Made by a program: the position numbers and the translations under genes. Positions 17,251 to 24,763 of a DNA stretch of 64,000 bases are shown in pieces. The stretch comes from Marinococcus halophilus. Lineage in GTDB: Bacteria > Bacillota > Bacilli > Bacillales > Marinococcaceae. The notes beneath the pieces were generated by a model. It had not been told where the DNA came from. It ran no database searches and saw only the letters and a program-made list of their open reading frames with translations. Location of the stretch: assembly GCF_002265875.1 (NCBI RefSeq), contig NZ_NPFA01000008.1, positions 127,735 to 191,734 of the forward strand, given 5' to 3'. Within the stretch, counting starts at the first letter, position 1, and every line of letters begins with the position of its first letter.

Positions 17251-17439
17251 TTATGGTTTTTTGGCGTGTGTAGAATTCTTTAGTGCCCCGGGTCTCCCGG
17301 AAAAGGAAAAGAGCTGTTCATTCTGCCTCTGCACGGTCCAGATAAGTGTATCCAGTTTACGCTCCATCCGGTAAACGAGAAAAAAGGCTAGCATTACAGC
17401 GGCTCCCTGGTCTCCGGCTAACTTTATCCATTCCTCCAC
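17251..17439 (-). CDS. yvrJ: YvrJ family small membrane protein
   Basis: Protein of 62 residues with one N-terminal hydrophobic segment (about 8-23, GDQGAAVMLAFFLVYR) followed by a short basic/polar helix (MERKLDTLIWTVQ). This matches the YvrJ family of Bacillales (one helix, 'R-x-E-x-KL' after it). Function unknown. It is the third gene of a minus-strand group with a DUF2922 gene and a DUF1659 gene, and its ribosome site AAAGGAGGA is seven bases before the ATG. Confidence 0.75.
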   Translation of the reverse strand: MEEWIKLAGDQGAAVMLAFFLVYRMERKLDTLIWTVQRQNEQLFSFSGRPGALKNSTHAKKP

Positions 17440-17463
17440 GAAAAATCCTCCTTTATAAAGAAT

Positions 17464-17486
17464 CCCCCAGCCCGAGAGGCTGAGGG
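17464..17486 (-). repeat. Intercistronic hairpin in the DUF2922-yvrJ gap
   Basis: Inverted repeat CCCCCAGCC (17464-17472) / GGCTGAGGG (17478-17486), one mismatch, no T-run. Possibly an mRNA stabiliser or partial terminator inside the minus-strand operon. Confidence 0.5.
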
Positions 17487-17493
17487 AAGCGGG

Positions 17494-17715
17494 TTAATTG
17501 GTTTCCCAGACAGTGTTCACATTTCGTTCCACGACTCTTGCATACACTTTTTTAGTAACAATGCCATCACTTGTGAAAAAGGCTTCCTTAGCAATAATGC
17601 TATCCATTAATGCTTCTACTGCTGTTTCATCAACAGGTTCTGCTGGATCCTCAATGGAAAGGGTAGTAGCTTTGCCATAATCGCTTTCAAAACGAAGCTG
17701 TAATTGCTTGCTCAT
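17494..17715 (-). CDS. DUF2922 family protein
   Basis: Protein of 73 residues (MSKQLQLRFESDYGKATTLS...), beta-rich, with the DUF2922 pattern L-x-L-x-F followed by an alpha segment (VDETAVEALMDSIIAKEAF) and a C-terminal VxxARVVERNV strand. The family is short, widespread in Bacillales and of unknown function. The start is chosen at the second of two consecutive ATGs, eight bases after AGGAGG. It lies between DUF1659 and yvrJ genes, a conserved trio. Confidence 0.75.
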   Translation of the reverse strand: MSKQLQLRFESDYGKATTLSIEDPAEPVDETAVEALMDSIIAKEAFFTSDGIVTKKVYARVVERNVNTVWETN

Positions 17716-17752
17716 CATTTTCACCTCCTGCGGTTAAAATTATTCCGGGCTT

Positions 17753-17971
17753 TTACACCGGGACCTGCATACTGTACTCGTTGTTGCGCTCGAGGCTTTG
17801 TACGACGTGGGACTGAAGAGCAGCAATGCCATTCGCAATTTCCTGCAGATCATCATCTGAAATTTCAGGGGTTATATTGCGGAATGTTTTTCGTTTGTAT
17901 TCGCCGCTTCCGTCTTCACCGGGGCCTAGATAAAACTCAAATGAAAGATTAGTTCTTGTTAGCTGAGCCAT
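17753..17971 (-). CDS. DUF1659 family protein
   Basis: Protein of 72 residues starting MAQLTRTNLSFEFYLGPGED, beta-strand rich, with the conserved RTFxNI-type segment (here RKTFRNITPEISDDDLQEIANGIAAL). It is typical of DUF1659, a family found beside DUF2922 in bacilli. Function unknown. A strong GGAGGTG site lies six bases before the ATG. It is the first gene of the trio; both small proteins share the strand-strand-helix layout and may be distant paralogues. Confidence 0.75.
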   Translation of the reverse strand: MAQLTRTNLSFEFYLGPGEDGSGEYKRKTFRNITPEISDDDLQEIANGIAALQSHVVQSLERNNEYSMQVPV

Positions 17972-18091
17972 GTGTCTCACCTCCTTCACCGTATATATTG
18001 ACGGTCCGAAGCGAAAGGGGGGAGGCTTGTGTTTATTTTGTGAAGGTTATGGGAATATCACCATGGAATGTTAATCGAAGGAGGTCTTGCA

Positions 18092-18730
18092 ATGAATGTA
18101 TTGGTAATTGGAGCGAACGGAAAAATTGCACGTCATCTGGTGGAGGAACTGAAAAAAACGGAGCACCATGTGACGGCGTTAATTAGAAAGGAAGAACAAT
18201 CTGAAGAGCTGAAGAGCCTGGGCGCGGACGAGACAGCAGTCCGTGATTTGGAAGGGGATATCTCCGACGCATTTGCCGGTAAGGATGCAGCTGTCTTCGC
18301 AGCGGGTTCAGGCGGGCATACTGGCCCTGATAAAACTACCATTATCGACTTGTGGGGTTCGAGAAAGTCCGTAGAAGCAGCCAAAGCCCACGGAGTGAAA
18401 CGCTTCATCCAGGTAAGTTCAATGAATACAGACGAACCAGAGAACGGCCCGGAAAAAATGCGCCATTACTTTATTGCTAAACGAGTGGCGGATGACTACC
18501 TTGAAGAAAGCGGTCTTGATTATACTATTGTACGGCCGGGGATGCTTACAAACGATGATCCTAGCGGCACAGTAGAGTTAAAGCAAAAACTAAATGAAAA
18601 GGGCGAAATTCCACGTGCGGATGTAGCGAAAGTAATCGCAGCTTCTCTGGATACGCCGGGCACTATCCGCAAGAAATTTGATTTAATCAGTGGCGATAAA
18701 GAAATTATTGCAGCACTCAACGAACTATAA
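18092..18730 (+). CDS. NAD(P)-binding atypical SDR, YhfK-like
   Basis: Protein of 212 residues with a Rossmann fold: the dinucleotide motif GANGKIA at about residues 7-13, FAAGSGGHTGPDKT (about 67-80) and the YFIAKRVADDYLEESGLDYTIVRPG region (about 129-150) that carries the YxxxK-like pair. It closely resembles B. subtilis YhfK, an atypical short-chain dehydrogenase/NmrA-like protein of unknown substrate. The ATG is eight bases after AAGGAGG. It stands alone and is closed by a terminator. Confidence 0.88.
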   Translation: MNVLVIGANGKIARHLVEELKKTEHHVTALIRKEEQSEELKSLGADETAVRDLEGDISDAFAGKDAAVFAAGSGGHTGPDKTTIIDLWGSRKSVEAAKAHGVKRFIQVSSMNTDEPENGPEKMRHYFIAKRVADDYLEESGLDYTIVRPGMLTNDDPSGTVELKQKLNEKGEIPRADVAKVIAASLDTPGTIRKKFDLISGDKEIIAALNEL

Positions 18731-18740
18731 GAAACAGATA

Positions 18741-18770
18741 AACAGCCGGCTAAGCTCGCCGGCTGTTTTT
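18741..18770 (+). terminator. Rho-independent terminator
   Basis: Perfect 10-base stem AACAGCCGGC (18741-18750) / GCCGGCTGTT (18758-18767) with TTTTT. Confidence 0.94.
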
Positions 18771-18797
18771 ATATAACAATCACAGGAGGAAGCAGCT

Positions 18798-19406
18798 ATG
18801 ATGAATAGTTCAGGGTCCCGGATCTCCGGCCGTGCTCTATGGTTGAATTTTTTGCTGCTGTTTGCAGTTGGTGTTGGCGTTGTTGCTGCTGTATTTCAGG
18901 GGGAGGCTTTGAGATATATAAGCGGTTTATTTCCTTTCAATTCAGCTGTTTCCGATAGCTTTACCGGGCTCTGCACAGGAATAGCGGCGGGATTTTTCGC
19001 CTGGTGGGCACACGAAAAACAATGGTTTGCCGTGCCGGACAATACATATACTGATCTCTTAAAGGAGCTGATTCGCCGCCGTGGAAGCTTTTGGGCTGTG
19101 ACAGCAGGAGCAGCGGTATCAGAAGAAATGTTGTTTCGGGCAGCGGTGCTTGGCACACTGGTGCTTATACTGCCGGATTTTCTTGCGTTAGGTGTTTCCG
19201 CTTTTATTTTTATGCTGGTGCACGTGCCGCAATATGCCGGCCAACAGCTGATCCACGCCTGGATTTTTGTCCTGGGGCTCCTGCTTGGCGGCCTGCTTTT
19301 ATGGCAGGGAACGCTGTGGGGGGCTGCGGCTGCCCATGCAGGATACAACGCGGTCTCTTTTCTGATTTGGAAACGAAGTGAGGCCAGGGAGAAACCAAAC
19401 TCCTAA
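18798..19406 (+). CDS. CPBP family intramembrane glutamic endopeptidase
   Basis: Membrane protein of 202 residues with about five or six helices. The three CPBP/Abi active-site motifs are present: EEMLFR (about 113-118), FMLVHVP (about 138-144) and HAGYN (about 183-187). The family includes CAAX prenyl-protease relatives and proteins linked to bacteriocin immunity or general envelope functions; the substrate here is unknown. The start is the first of two ATGs, eight bases after AGGAGG. The downstream gene is convergent. Confidence 0.88.
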   Translation: MMNSSGSRISGRALWLNFLLLFAVGVGVVAAVFQGEALRYISGLFPFNSAVSDSFTGLCTGIAAGFFAWWAHEKQWFAVPDNTYTDLLKELIRRRGSFWAVTAGAAVSEEMLFRAAVLGTLVLILPDFLALGVSAFIFMLVHVPQYAGQQLIHAWIFVLGLLLGGLLLWQGTLWGAAAAHAGYNAVSFLIWKRSEAREKPNS

Positions 19407-19423
19407 GCTAGTGGCTGGAAGAA

Positions 19424-20323
19424 TTAATAGCTGTTACCTGTTTGGTGCCGTTCAAGGCGAAGCTGCGTTTTCATTTGTTCTTCGGAAGAAACAAGATAAT
19501 AGCTTACACCGTTTTGCTCAGCAGCGCTGCCCTGGATTTCAGTCGTCTGGATCCGGGAGAGGGCAGGGGTGTAGTGATAAGAAAAGCTGCGGATATCCTG
19601 GAACGTCATATCCGTTTGTATGTGGTCACCGAGGGCGTAAAGCAGTTCTTCCGCTTTTTGCAGAGTAGCCGGGCTTTTTGCTTTTTCAAGCAGTGCTTCG
19701 AGCACCTGCTGTTGACGAATGTTTCTTCCCAAATCCCCTTTTGGATCCTGCTTACGCATACGGACATAATAGAGGGCCTGATCCCCATTTAAATGAAGCT
19801 CTCCCTCTGTATAAGTAAAAGGCTTTCCTTCATCTTTAGTAAAGGTTAAGTCATTTTGGACGGTGACCCCGCCGTACGCATCGACAATTTCCCGAAAACC
19901 CTCCATATCTGCTTCGACTGTAAAATCAATGGAGGTGTCCAGAAATTCTTCAGATGTTTTTTTCAATAAAGGCATTCCTCCATAACTGTAGGCATGATTT
20001 ATTTTATCCGTGCCTTCCCTGCCCGGAATGTAAACTTTAGTATCTCTTGGAATGTTAAATAACAGAGTGGATTCATTATCAGGATGAATAGAGACAATCA
20101 TAATGACATCTGCGCGGGAGGCTGTTTCTTCTTTGTCTGTGCCTGCCACCAGAATGGTCTGCGGGCCAGAAATTGTAGAAGCTTCTTCGTGCAAGGGCTC
20201 CGTTGTTATTTTCTCTTTTTGTCCAGCAGTTATAGTGTAATAATAGTAAAAAAGGCCGCCGAGGGATAAGAAGCATGTGAATAGGAATGTGATTATAAAA
20301 AACAAATATACGTTTCGCATCAT
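19424..20323 (-). CDS. LytR-CpsA-Psr (LCP) family cell-wall ligase
   Basis: Protein of 299 residues with an N-terminal membrane anchor (about 5-30) and an extracellular LCP domain. Motifs seen: VAGTDKEETASRADVIMIVS (start of the domain), the phosphate-binding IPRDTKVYIPG (about 97-107), KINHAYSYGG and LGRNIRQQQVLEAL. LCP proteins join teichoic acids or other anionic polymers to peptidoglycan from lipid-linked precursors. This one is similar to the TagT/U/V group, but its exact role is not decidable. The gene is divergent from mgtE and ends head-on with the CPBP gene. Confidence 0.9.
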   Translation of the reverse strand: MMRNVYLFFIITFLFTCFLSLGGLFYYYYTITAGQKEKITTEPLHEEASTISGPQTILVAGTDKEETASRADVIMIVSIHPDNESTLLFNIPRDTKVYIPGREGTDKINHAYSYGGMPLLKKTSEEFLDTSIDFTVEADMEGFREIVDAYGGVTVQNDLTFTKDEGKPFTYTEGELHLNGDQALYYVRMRKQDPKGDLGRNIRQQQVLEALLEKAKSPATLQKAEELLYALGDHIQTDMTFQDIRSFSYHYTPALSRIQTTEIQGSAAEQNGVSYYLVSSEEQMKTQLRLERHQTGNSY

Positions 20324-20410
20324 TGGACGTCCTGTCTTTAAAAGTCAAAATCTCTCTTTTTATATCGACAGGAAAGGGAATATGTTCAGTGGAAAAGAAT
20401 GCTCCCTGCG

Positions 20411-20439
20411 TTGACAAAAAGAGAGAGCAGCGTTATATT
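20411..20439 (+). promoter_or_regulatory. SigA promoter of mgtE
   Basis: TTGACA (20411-20416), 17-base spacer, TATATT (20434-20439). It sits about 20 bases before the M-box and gives a leader of about 315 bases. Confidence 0.85.
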
Positions 20440-20459
20440 CAACGTTACTGCTAGTTATA

Positions 20460-20640
20460 ATCTCGTTAGGTGAGGCTCCTGCATAGATAGAAGCTTCTGC
20501 CCAAAAATGTCTAAAGACGCCAATGGGTCAACAGAATTCATCGAATTAAGGTGTTTTTTAATGAAGCTGGATGATACATTCCTACGCTGTGCAGTGCTAA
20601 AGCTCGACGAAGGGGAACAGAACGGGCATATATGGTGATT
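20460..20640 (+). promoter_or_regulatory. M-box (ykoK) magnesium riboswitch
   Basis: The leader contains the highly conserved M-box blocks in order: CTCGTTAGGTGAGGCTCCTG at 20462-20481, TCTGCCC (20495-20501), GACGCCAATGGGTCAACAG (20516-20534), then a terminal helix with GCTAAAGCTCGACGAAGGGG (about 20596-20615). M-boxes bind Mg2+ and switch off Mg2+ transporter genes when magnesium is plentiful; mgtE downstream is the expected target. It is followed by an intrinsic terminator, so it should act on transcription. Confidence 0.95.
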
Positions 20641-20653
20641 GGCTGATTATGCA

Positions 20654-20682
20654 CGTCTTCCCAACGGTGGAAGGCGTTTTTT
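20654..20682 (+). terminator. Riboswitch-controlled terminator before mgtE
   Basis: Stem CGTCTTCC (20654-20661) / GGAAGGCG (20669-20676), one U-G pair, followed by TTTTTT, 14 bases after the M-box and about 80 bases before the mgtE start. It is the expression platform of the riboswitch. Confidence 0.9.
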
Positions 20683-20761
20683 GTTTGAAACAGTGGAAAG
20701 AGAGCAGTCGGCAGAAAGAATAACCGCGGTTGCCTGTTTCGGCCTGGAGAGGAGGAAAAGG

Positions 20762-22120
20762 ATGGAGAAATTAAATGAACAAGCACGGGAAGAATTCGTG
20801 GGGCTGATAGCAGAATCATTGCAGCAGGAGCGCATGGAAACGTTTCGGGAATTATTTCTGGATCTGCATCCTGCGGACCAGGCAGAAGTCTTTTTGGAGC
20901 TTGATGAAGAGCGGGCGGTCGTCTACGAATTTTTGTCTCCGGAAGAATTTGCCGAAGTGTTTGACAGCTTTGAACCTGAAGTACAAAAAGAAGTAGCATT
21001 GCAGTTGAACGATCAGTACGCTGCCGAAGTGTACAATAATATGTATGCAGATGATGTTGCTGACTTTTTAGGAGAGCTCGAGCCAAGGCAGATGACTCAT
21101 ATTCTGCAGGCAATGGATCAAGAGGGCGCCAACGACGTACGGGAACTGCTGGCCTACGAAGATAAAACAGCCGGGGCCATCATGACAAAAGAATTTGTCT
21201 CTATCAAAGCAGCGGACACGATTGAGGCAGTAATCGAGCATCTTCGGCGGGAAGGGCCGGATGCAGAAATGATCTATTATCTGTATGTAGTTGATGCACA
21301 GGATAAACTTGCCGGGGTTGCATCGATCCGTGATTTGATTGTAGCGGATTCAGACCGCACCGTGGCCGAAGTAATGAGCAGCCGGGTCGTTTCCGTTCAC
21401 GTAGAGGATGACCAGGAAGAGGTCGCCCAGCTGATACAAAAATATGATTTTCTAGCTACGCCTGTTATTGATAATGAAGGCCGGCTTGTGGGAATCGTAA
21501 CGGTAGATGACGCACTCGATGTGCTTGCAGAAGAAGCGTCCGAGGACATCGGAGAAATCTCAGGTTCCCGTGGCTCTACGGATGTAAGTGTTAACGCTTT
21601 TAAAGCAGCTAGGCTCCGGGCACCCTGGATTATTCTACTGATGTTTTTAGGGCTGTTTACAGCCCAGGTGATCGGTTGGTTTGAAAGCACACTTGAAAGC
21701 GTCGTTCTGCTTGCGGCTTTTATCCCAATGATTATGGGGTCAGCGGGAAACACAGGTACACAATCGCTTGCTGTATCCGTGCGGGCGCTTGCAACTGGAA
21801 ATATTGAGCGAAAAGGGCTGTGGCGGACTATAAGCCGGGAGTTTTCCACGGGGATTATGATTGGGGTTGCCTCTGGTATTGTAATTACGATCTTATTGTA
21901 TCTTTTTTACGGGGAGCCTCTGATAGGAGTTATTGTCGGTTTTTCCATTATGATTTCGCTTGGAGTCGCCAGTGTTATCGGGACACTTGTACCGCTTGTG
22001 ATTAACAAGCTGAAACTGGACCCGGCCATTGCTTCAGGCCCATTCATTACAACGCTCACTGATATTATCAGTCTGCTTATTTATTTTACGGTGGCATCAT
22101 CGCTCATTCAGAGCATTTGA
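20762..22120 (+). CDS. mgtE: Magnesium transporter MgtE
   Basis: Magnesium channel of 452 residues. The N-terminal superhelical MgtE_N domain (about 25-125) is followed by paired CBS domains (about 130-255, with YVVDAQDKLAGVASIRDL and DNEGRLVGIVTVDDA) and five transmembrane helices (about 285-452) including the pore motif MIMGSAGNTGTQSLA. Cytoplasmic Mg2+ binding to the N/CBS domains closes the pore. The ATG at 20762 follows GAGGAGGAAAAGG; a longer in-frame start at 20639 would cross the riboswitch terminator and is rejected. Confidence 0.97.
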   Translation: MEKLNEQAREEFVGLIAESLQQERMETFRELFLDLHPADQAEVFLELDEERAVVYEFLSPEEFAEVFDSFEPEVQKEVALQLNDQYAAEVYNNMYADDVADFLGELEPRQMTHILQAMDQEGANDVRELLAYEDKTAGAIMTKEFVSIKAADTIEAVIEHLRREGPDAEMIYYLYVVDAQDKLAGVASIRDLIVADSDRTVAEVMSSRVVSVHVEDDQEEVAQLIQKYDFLATPVIDNEGRLVGIVTVDDALDVLAEEASEDIGEISGSRGSTDVSVNAFKAARLRAPWIILLMFLGLFTAQVIGWFESTLESVVLLAAFIPMIMGSAGNTGTQSLAVSVRALATGNIERKGLWRTISREFSTGIMIGVASGIVITILLYLFYGEPLIGVIVGFSIMISLGVASVIGTLVPLVINKLKLDPAIASGPFITTLTDIISLLIYFTVASSLIQSI

Positions 22121-22143
22121 GGCTCCATTTTTCTGCAAAAACC

Positions 22144-22182
22144 ACACAAAAAAGAGGAGACGCTGTCTCTTCTTTTTTGTGG
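22144..22182. terminator. Terminator after mgtE
   Basis: Long stem CACAAAAAAGAGGAGAC (22144-22161) / GTCTCTTCTTTTTTGTG (22165-22181) with a T-rich right arm. Confidence 0.85.
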
Positions 22183-22253
22183 GCAGTTAATTAGATTAAC
22201 ATTTACGGGGTGTGATAAACTAACACTATCCTGGATGAAAAGGAGCGAGGGCT

Positions 22254-22727
22254 TTGCAGTTAACAACCTATACGGATTATGCATTACGGATGGTAATGTA
22301 TTTGGCTGCTCATGATGAAGACGAGTCCCTGCACAGCATTAAACAAATATCGACAGCATACTCTATTTCATACAACCATCTAACAAAAGTCGGGCATGAG
22401 TTGTCGAAGCTTGGCGTTATTCATACGGTGAAAGGGCGGAATGGAGGAATTCGTTTAGCTAAAGAACCGGAAGAAATTAACGTTGGCTGGCTTGTAAGGC
22501 AGACAGAAGATAACCTGACGCTGGTGGAATGCTTTGATCCGGAAACGAATCAATGTATTTTAGCAGGAAGATGCCGGCTCCAGGGTGTTTTGGGAGAGGC
22601 TCTGAAAGCTTATTTAGCAGTGCTTGATAAGTACACGGTTAAAGATATCACAGTGAATAAGGAAATGCTTCATGGTCTGTTTGCAGCTTCCACGGCAAAG
22701 AATCAGCCGCCGATTTCTTTTTCTTAG
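22254..22727 (+). CDS. nsrR: Rrf2-family nitric-oxide-sensing repressor NsrR
   Basis: Transcription regulator of 157 residues with an N-terminal winged helix (1-80; MQLTTYTDYALRMVMYLAA) and the cluster ligands Cys93, Cys101 and Cys107 spaced C-x7-C-x5-C, as in NsrR. NsrR holds an Fe-S cluster that reacts with NO and controls genes for nitrosative stress and nitrate respiration. The initiator is TTG, behind AAGGAGCGAGG. It stands alone between two hairpins; no target gene such as hmp is adjacent. Confidence 0.92.
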   Translation: MQLTTYTDYALRMVMYLAAHDEDESLHSIKQISTAYSISYNHLTKVGHELSKLGVIHTVKGRNGGIRLAKEPEEINVGWLVRQTEDNLTLVECFDPETNQCILAGRCRLQGVLGEALKAYLAVLDKYTVKDITVNKEMLHGLFAASTAKNQPPISFS

Positions 22728-22797
22728 AAAAAGTATCATCGTGCTTGCCCCGGTCACGGTGACTTCGTTAATCATCCAGGAATTAATTATACATAAT

Positions 22798-22833
22798 AAA
22801 GCAGCAGCCCCGTTGATACGGGTACTGCTGCTT
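22798..22833. terminator. Bidirectional terminator between nsrR and ktrC
   Basis: Stem AAGCAGCAG (22799-22807) / CTGCTGCTT (22825-22833), flanked by TTCTTT on the right and by AATAA on the left, so it can serve both convergent genes. Confidence 0.8.
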
Positions 22834-22851
22834 CTTTGTATGGTCAAAAGG

Positions 22852-23505
22852 TTAGTTGGTCTCTTCAAACCGCCGGAGATCATTATTATGTCCGATGGCA
22901 ATGAGTATATCTTCTCTGTAGAGACGGTCCTGGGCCGTCGGAGAGATATTAACATCTTTGCCTCGGCGGATGCCTAGAACGGTGACGCCGTATTTAGCAC
23001 GAATATCGAGCTGGGCCAGCGTTTTTTTATGCATAGATGCTGGAGCGGTAATTTCTATAATAGAATATTCTGCTGAAAGTTCAATATAGTCAATCACCCG
23101 GTCAGAAACGAGGTGCTGGGCAATACGGTTACCCATATCATGCTCCGGATGGATGATTTTATCTGCTCCGATTTTATCGAGAACTTTATGGTGGTGAAAA
23201 TTCTGCGCCTTTACCCAAACCGAGGGAATGTCCATTTCCTTCAATAAAAGAGTGCACAAAATACTTGCCTGAAGATCATCACCAATAGCAACGATGACAT
23301 GGTCAAAGTTTGTAATGCCCAGGTTTCTTAATTCTTTTTCATCTGTGCCGTCAGCGACGGCGCTGTAAGTAGAATGATTAGTAATATCATCGAGTTTTTC
23401 TTCATTATTATCAATGGCCAGTACGTCATGTCCAAGCTTATACAATTCTGTACTGACGCTGACACCGAACCGGCCGAGTCCGATAATGGCAAATTGTTTT
23501 TTCAC
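22852..23505 (-). CDS. ktrC: Potassium uptake regulatory subunit KtrA/KtrC (RCK domain)
   Basis: Cytoplasmic gating subunit of 217 residues. RCK_N Rossmann domain with GLGRFG at residues 9-14 and acidic D32 at the end of the second strand (AIDNNEEKL), then an RCK_C (TrkA_C) domain (about 135-217) that binds c-di-AMP in related proteins. It forms an octameric ring on a KtrB/KtrD channel. The start MKKQFAIIGLG and the segment LDIRAKYGVTVLGIRRGKDV resemble KtrC more than KtrA. No channel gene is adjacent and no ydaO riboswitch is visible upstream, which also fits a KtrC type. Confidence 0.9.
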   Translation of the reverse strand: MKKQFAIIGLGRFGVSVSTELYKLGHDVLAIDNNEEKLDDITNHSTYSAVADGTDEKELRNLGITNFDHVIVAIGDDLQASILCTLLLKEMDIPSVWVKAQNFHHHKVLDKIGADKIIHPEHDMGNRIAQHLVSDRVIDYIELSAEYSIIEITAPASMHKKTLAQLDIRAKYGVTVLGIRRGKDVNISPTAQDRLYREDILIAIGHNNDLRRFEETN

Positions 23506-23583
23506 ACGGCTTTCTCCTTTTGCGAAACTGCGGGTTTTCTTCCTGAGATTGTATCGTTAATGTACCGCCGCAGGCCTGATTTG

Positions 23584-23976
23584 TCAAACGGAAGCCGGAT
23601 GCAGCACTTCGTCATTGGTTAAAGCGGAGCGGCCGGCAAAATAAAGATGTAGACAGCGCTCTGTCTGTTTTTTTAAATTGGCATTTAAATGGGAGGTGCG
23701 GCCCGAGCCGCCGTCAAGATAATACACGTAATGCGTAAAGATATCATCGTTTCGATCAAAGGTAATGTGTATGTTCTTTCTATTCATGTAAAGGCGAAGT
23801 TGGCAGAGGTCGTGCTGAAGAGCATCGAAAGCCTGGTGAAACAAGCGCTCATAGGGCTCCTGCAGGCGAAAACCAGAAGATTTAAGCGCCTCGGTGTCAA
23901 GCGCCAGTACTTTCTTTACAATCGGGAGTAGAACAGCATAGTGGATAACAATATGCTCCTTTTCTGTAACAACCAT
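23584..23976 (-). CDS. YhjD-like hypothetical protein
   Basis: Soluble, helical protein of 130 residues. The pattern LPIVKKVLALDTEALKSSGF...LQEPYERLFHQAFDAL resembles B. subtilis YhjD and relatives, whose function is unknown. The ATG at 23976 follows GGAGGGGGCAGGA; twelve codons upstream would also be open but lack a ribosome site. It is monocistronic and divergent from the IDEAL-domain gene. Confidence 0.7.
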   Translation of the reverse strand: MVVTEKEHIVIHYAVLLPIVKKVLALDTEALKSSGFRLQEPYERLFHQAFDALQHDLCQLRLYMNRKNIHITFDRNDDIFTHYVYYLDGGSGRTSHLNANLKKQTERCLHLYFAGRSALTNDEVLHPASV

Positions 23977-24320
23977 TCCTGCCCCCTCCTTCCGATACGT
24001 AGTTATATTCATTATACGAATGTGTGTTCCCTTTTTTCAATGAAATTTTTTGGCTGTACAATAATTTTTTCAATTGTATAACTCGAATTTTTATGAATAA
24101 TGGTCTATAATGGGATTATGTAAGCGGATACAATTCGTTTTTATTTTCCATGAAGTTGTCAGACGATTAGTTTTATTGGCATTAAAGGTGGGTATAGTGC
24201 AGTACACACAAATTATTGGCAATCAATAGAGAGGCATTGGGAGGCCATGCGCGCGTCGCCCGCTTTAAAAAAGATCAGTGCCCAGCGGGCGCTGCAATAA
24301 GAACAGGGGGTTCGACGAAT
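23977..24320. other. Divergent intergenic region with leader hairpin
   Basis: AT-rich from 24000 to 24200 with a TATAAT at 24106-24111 but no convincing -35. From 24216 to 24320 an open frame continues in phase with the next gene but lacks a ribosome site and is crossed by a 7-base GC stem CGCCCGC (24257-24263) / GCGGGCG (24285-24291), so I treat it as leader, not as coding. Confidence 0.45.
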
Positions 24321-24614
24321 ATGTTACATCCAACTCATGAACAGCATTTTATGAAAAAAGTAAAGCCAATTCAGAATGGAAGAAGACCTTCAAGGCAGAT
24401 TCTTCAATCTCTATATGCTCAAATGATGATGGAGTACGCTGTGTTTGAATTTAACAGAGAGCGGCTTCTGCGCAAAATTGATGACTCCCTGGATATGCAT
24501 GACAAGAAGGCTTTTAACGAATGGACAGAGGCCTATAAAGAATTGATGGATGAATACAAGGACGGAAAAGTATTGTTTGAACAAGGATACAAGCTGGAAC
24601 TCGAATTTGTATAA
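24321..24614 (+). CDS. IDEAL-domain protein
   Basis: Protein of 97 residues. The middle (about 30-75: SLYAQMMMEYAVFEFNRERL followed by LRKIDDSLDMHDKKAFNEWT) fits the IDEAL domain, a short helical domain of Bacillales named after its sequence and found in YpiB-type proteins; its function is unknown. The start ATG 24321 is ten bases after GGGGG; a second ATG (24351, MKKVKP) is an alternative. A clear terminator follows. Confidence 0.7.
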   Translation: MLHPTHEQHFMKKVKPIQNGRRPSRQILQSLYAQMMMEYAVFEFNRERLLRKIDDSLDMHDKKAFNEWTEAYKELMDEYKDGKVLFEQGYKLELEFV

Positions 24615-24625
24615 CACGGCATTAA

Positions 24626-24659
24626 CACCCTTCTGGCTCCGCCTGGAGGGTGCTTTTTT
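24626..24659 (+). terminator. Rho-independent terminator
   Basis: Stem CACCCTTC (24626-24633) / GGAGGGTG (24645-24652) with inner GGC/GCC pairs, then TTTTTT. Confidence 0.88.
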
Positions 24660-24700
24660 GTGAAATAATAAAAAGAAAAATTTCCCCTTGCTTTGCGGTG

Positions 24701-24730
24701 TTGGCGTTTTTCTTCATTGTTCTTTATACT
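24701..24730 (+). promoter_or_regulatory. Candidate SigA promoter of dcd
   Basis: TTGGCG (24701-24706), 18-base spacer, TATACT (24725-24730), about 34 bases before the dcd start. Confidence 0.5.
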
Positions 24731-24763
24731 GGGAAAGAAAGAAATGCGAAGGAGGCAGAGCTG

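Noticed and set aside
20538..21113. 191-codon minus-strand frame over the mgtE leader
   Set aside because: It overlaps the M-box, terminator and start of mgtE and has no protein features.
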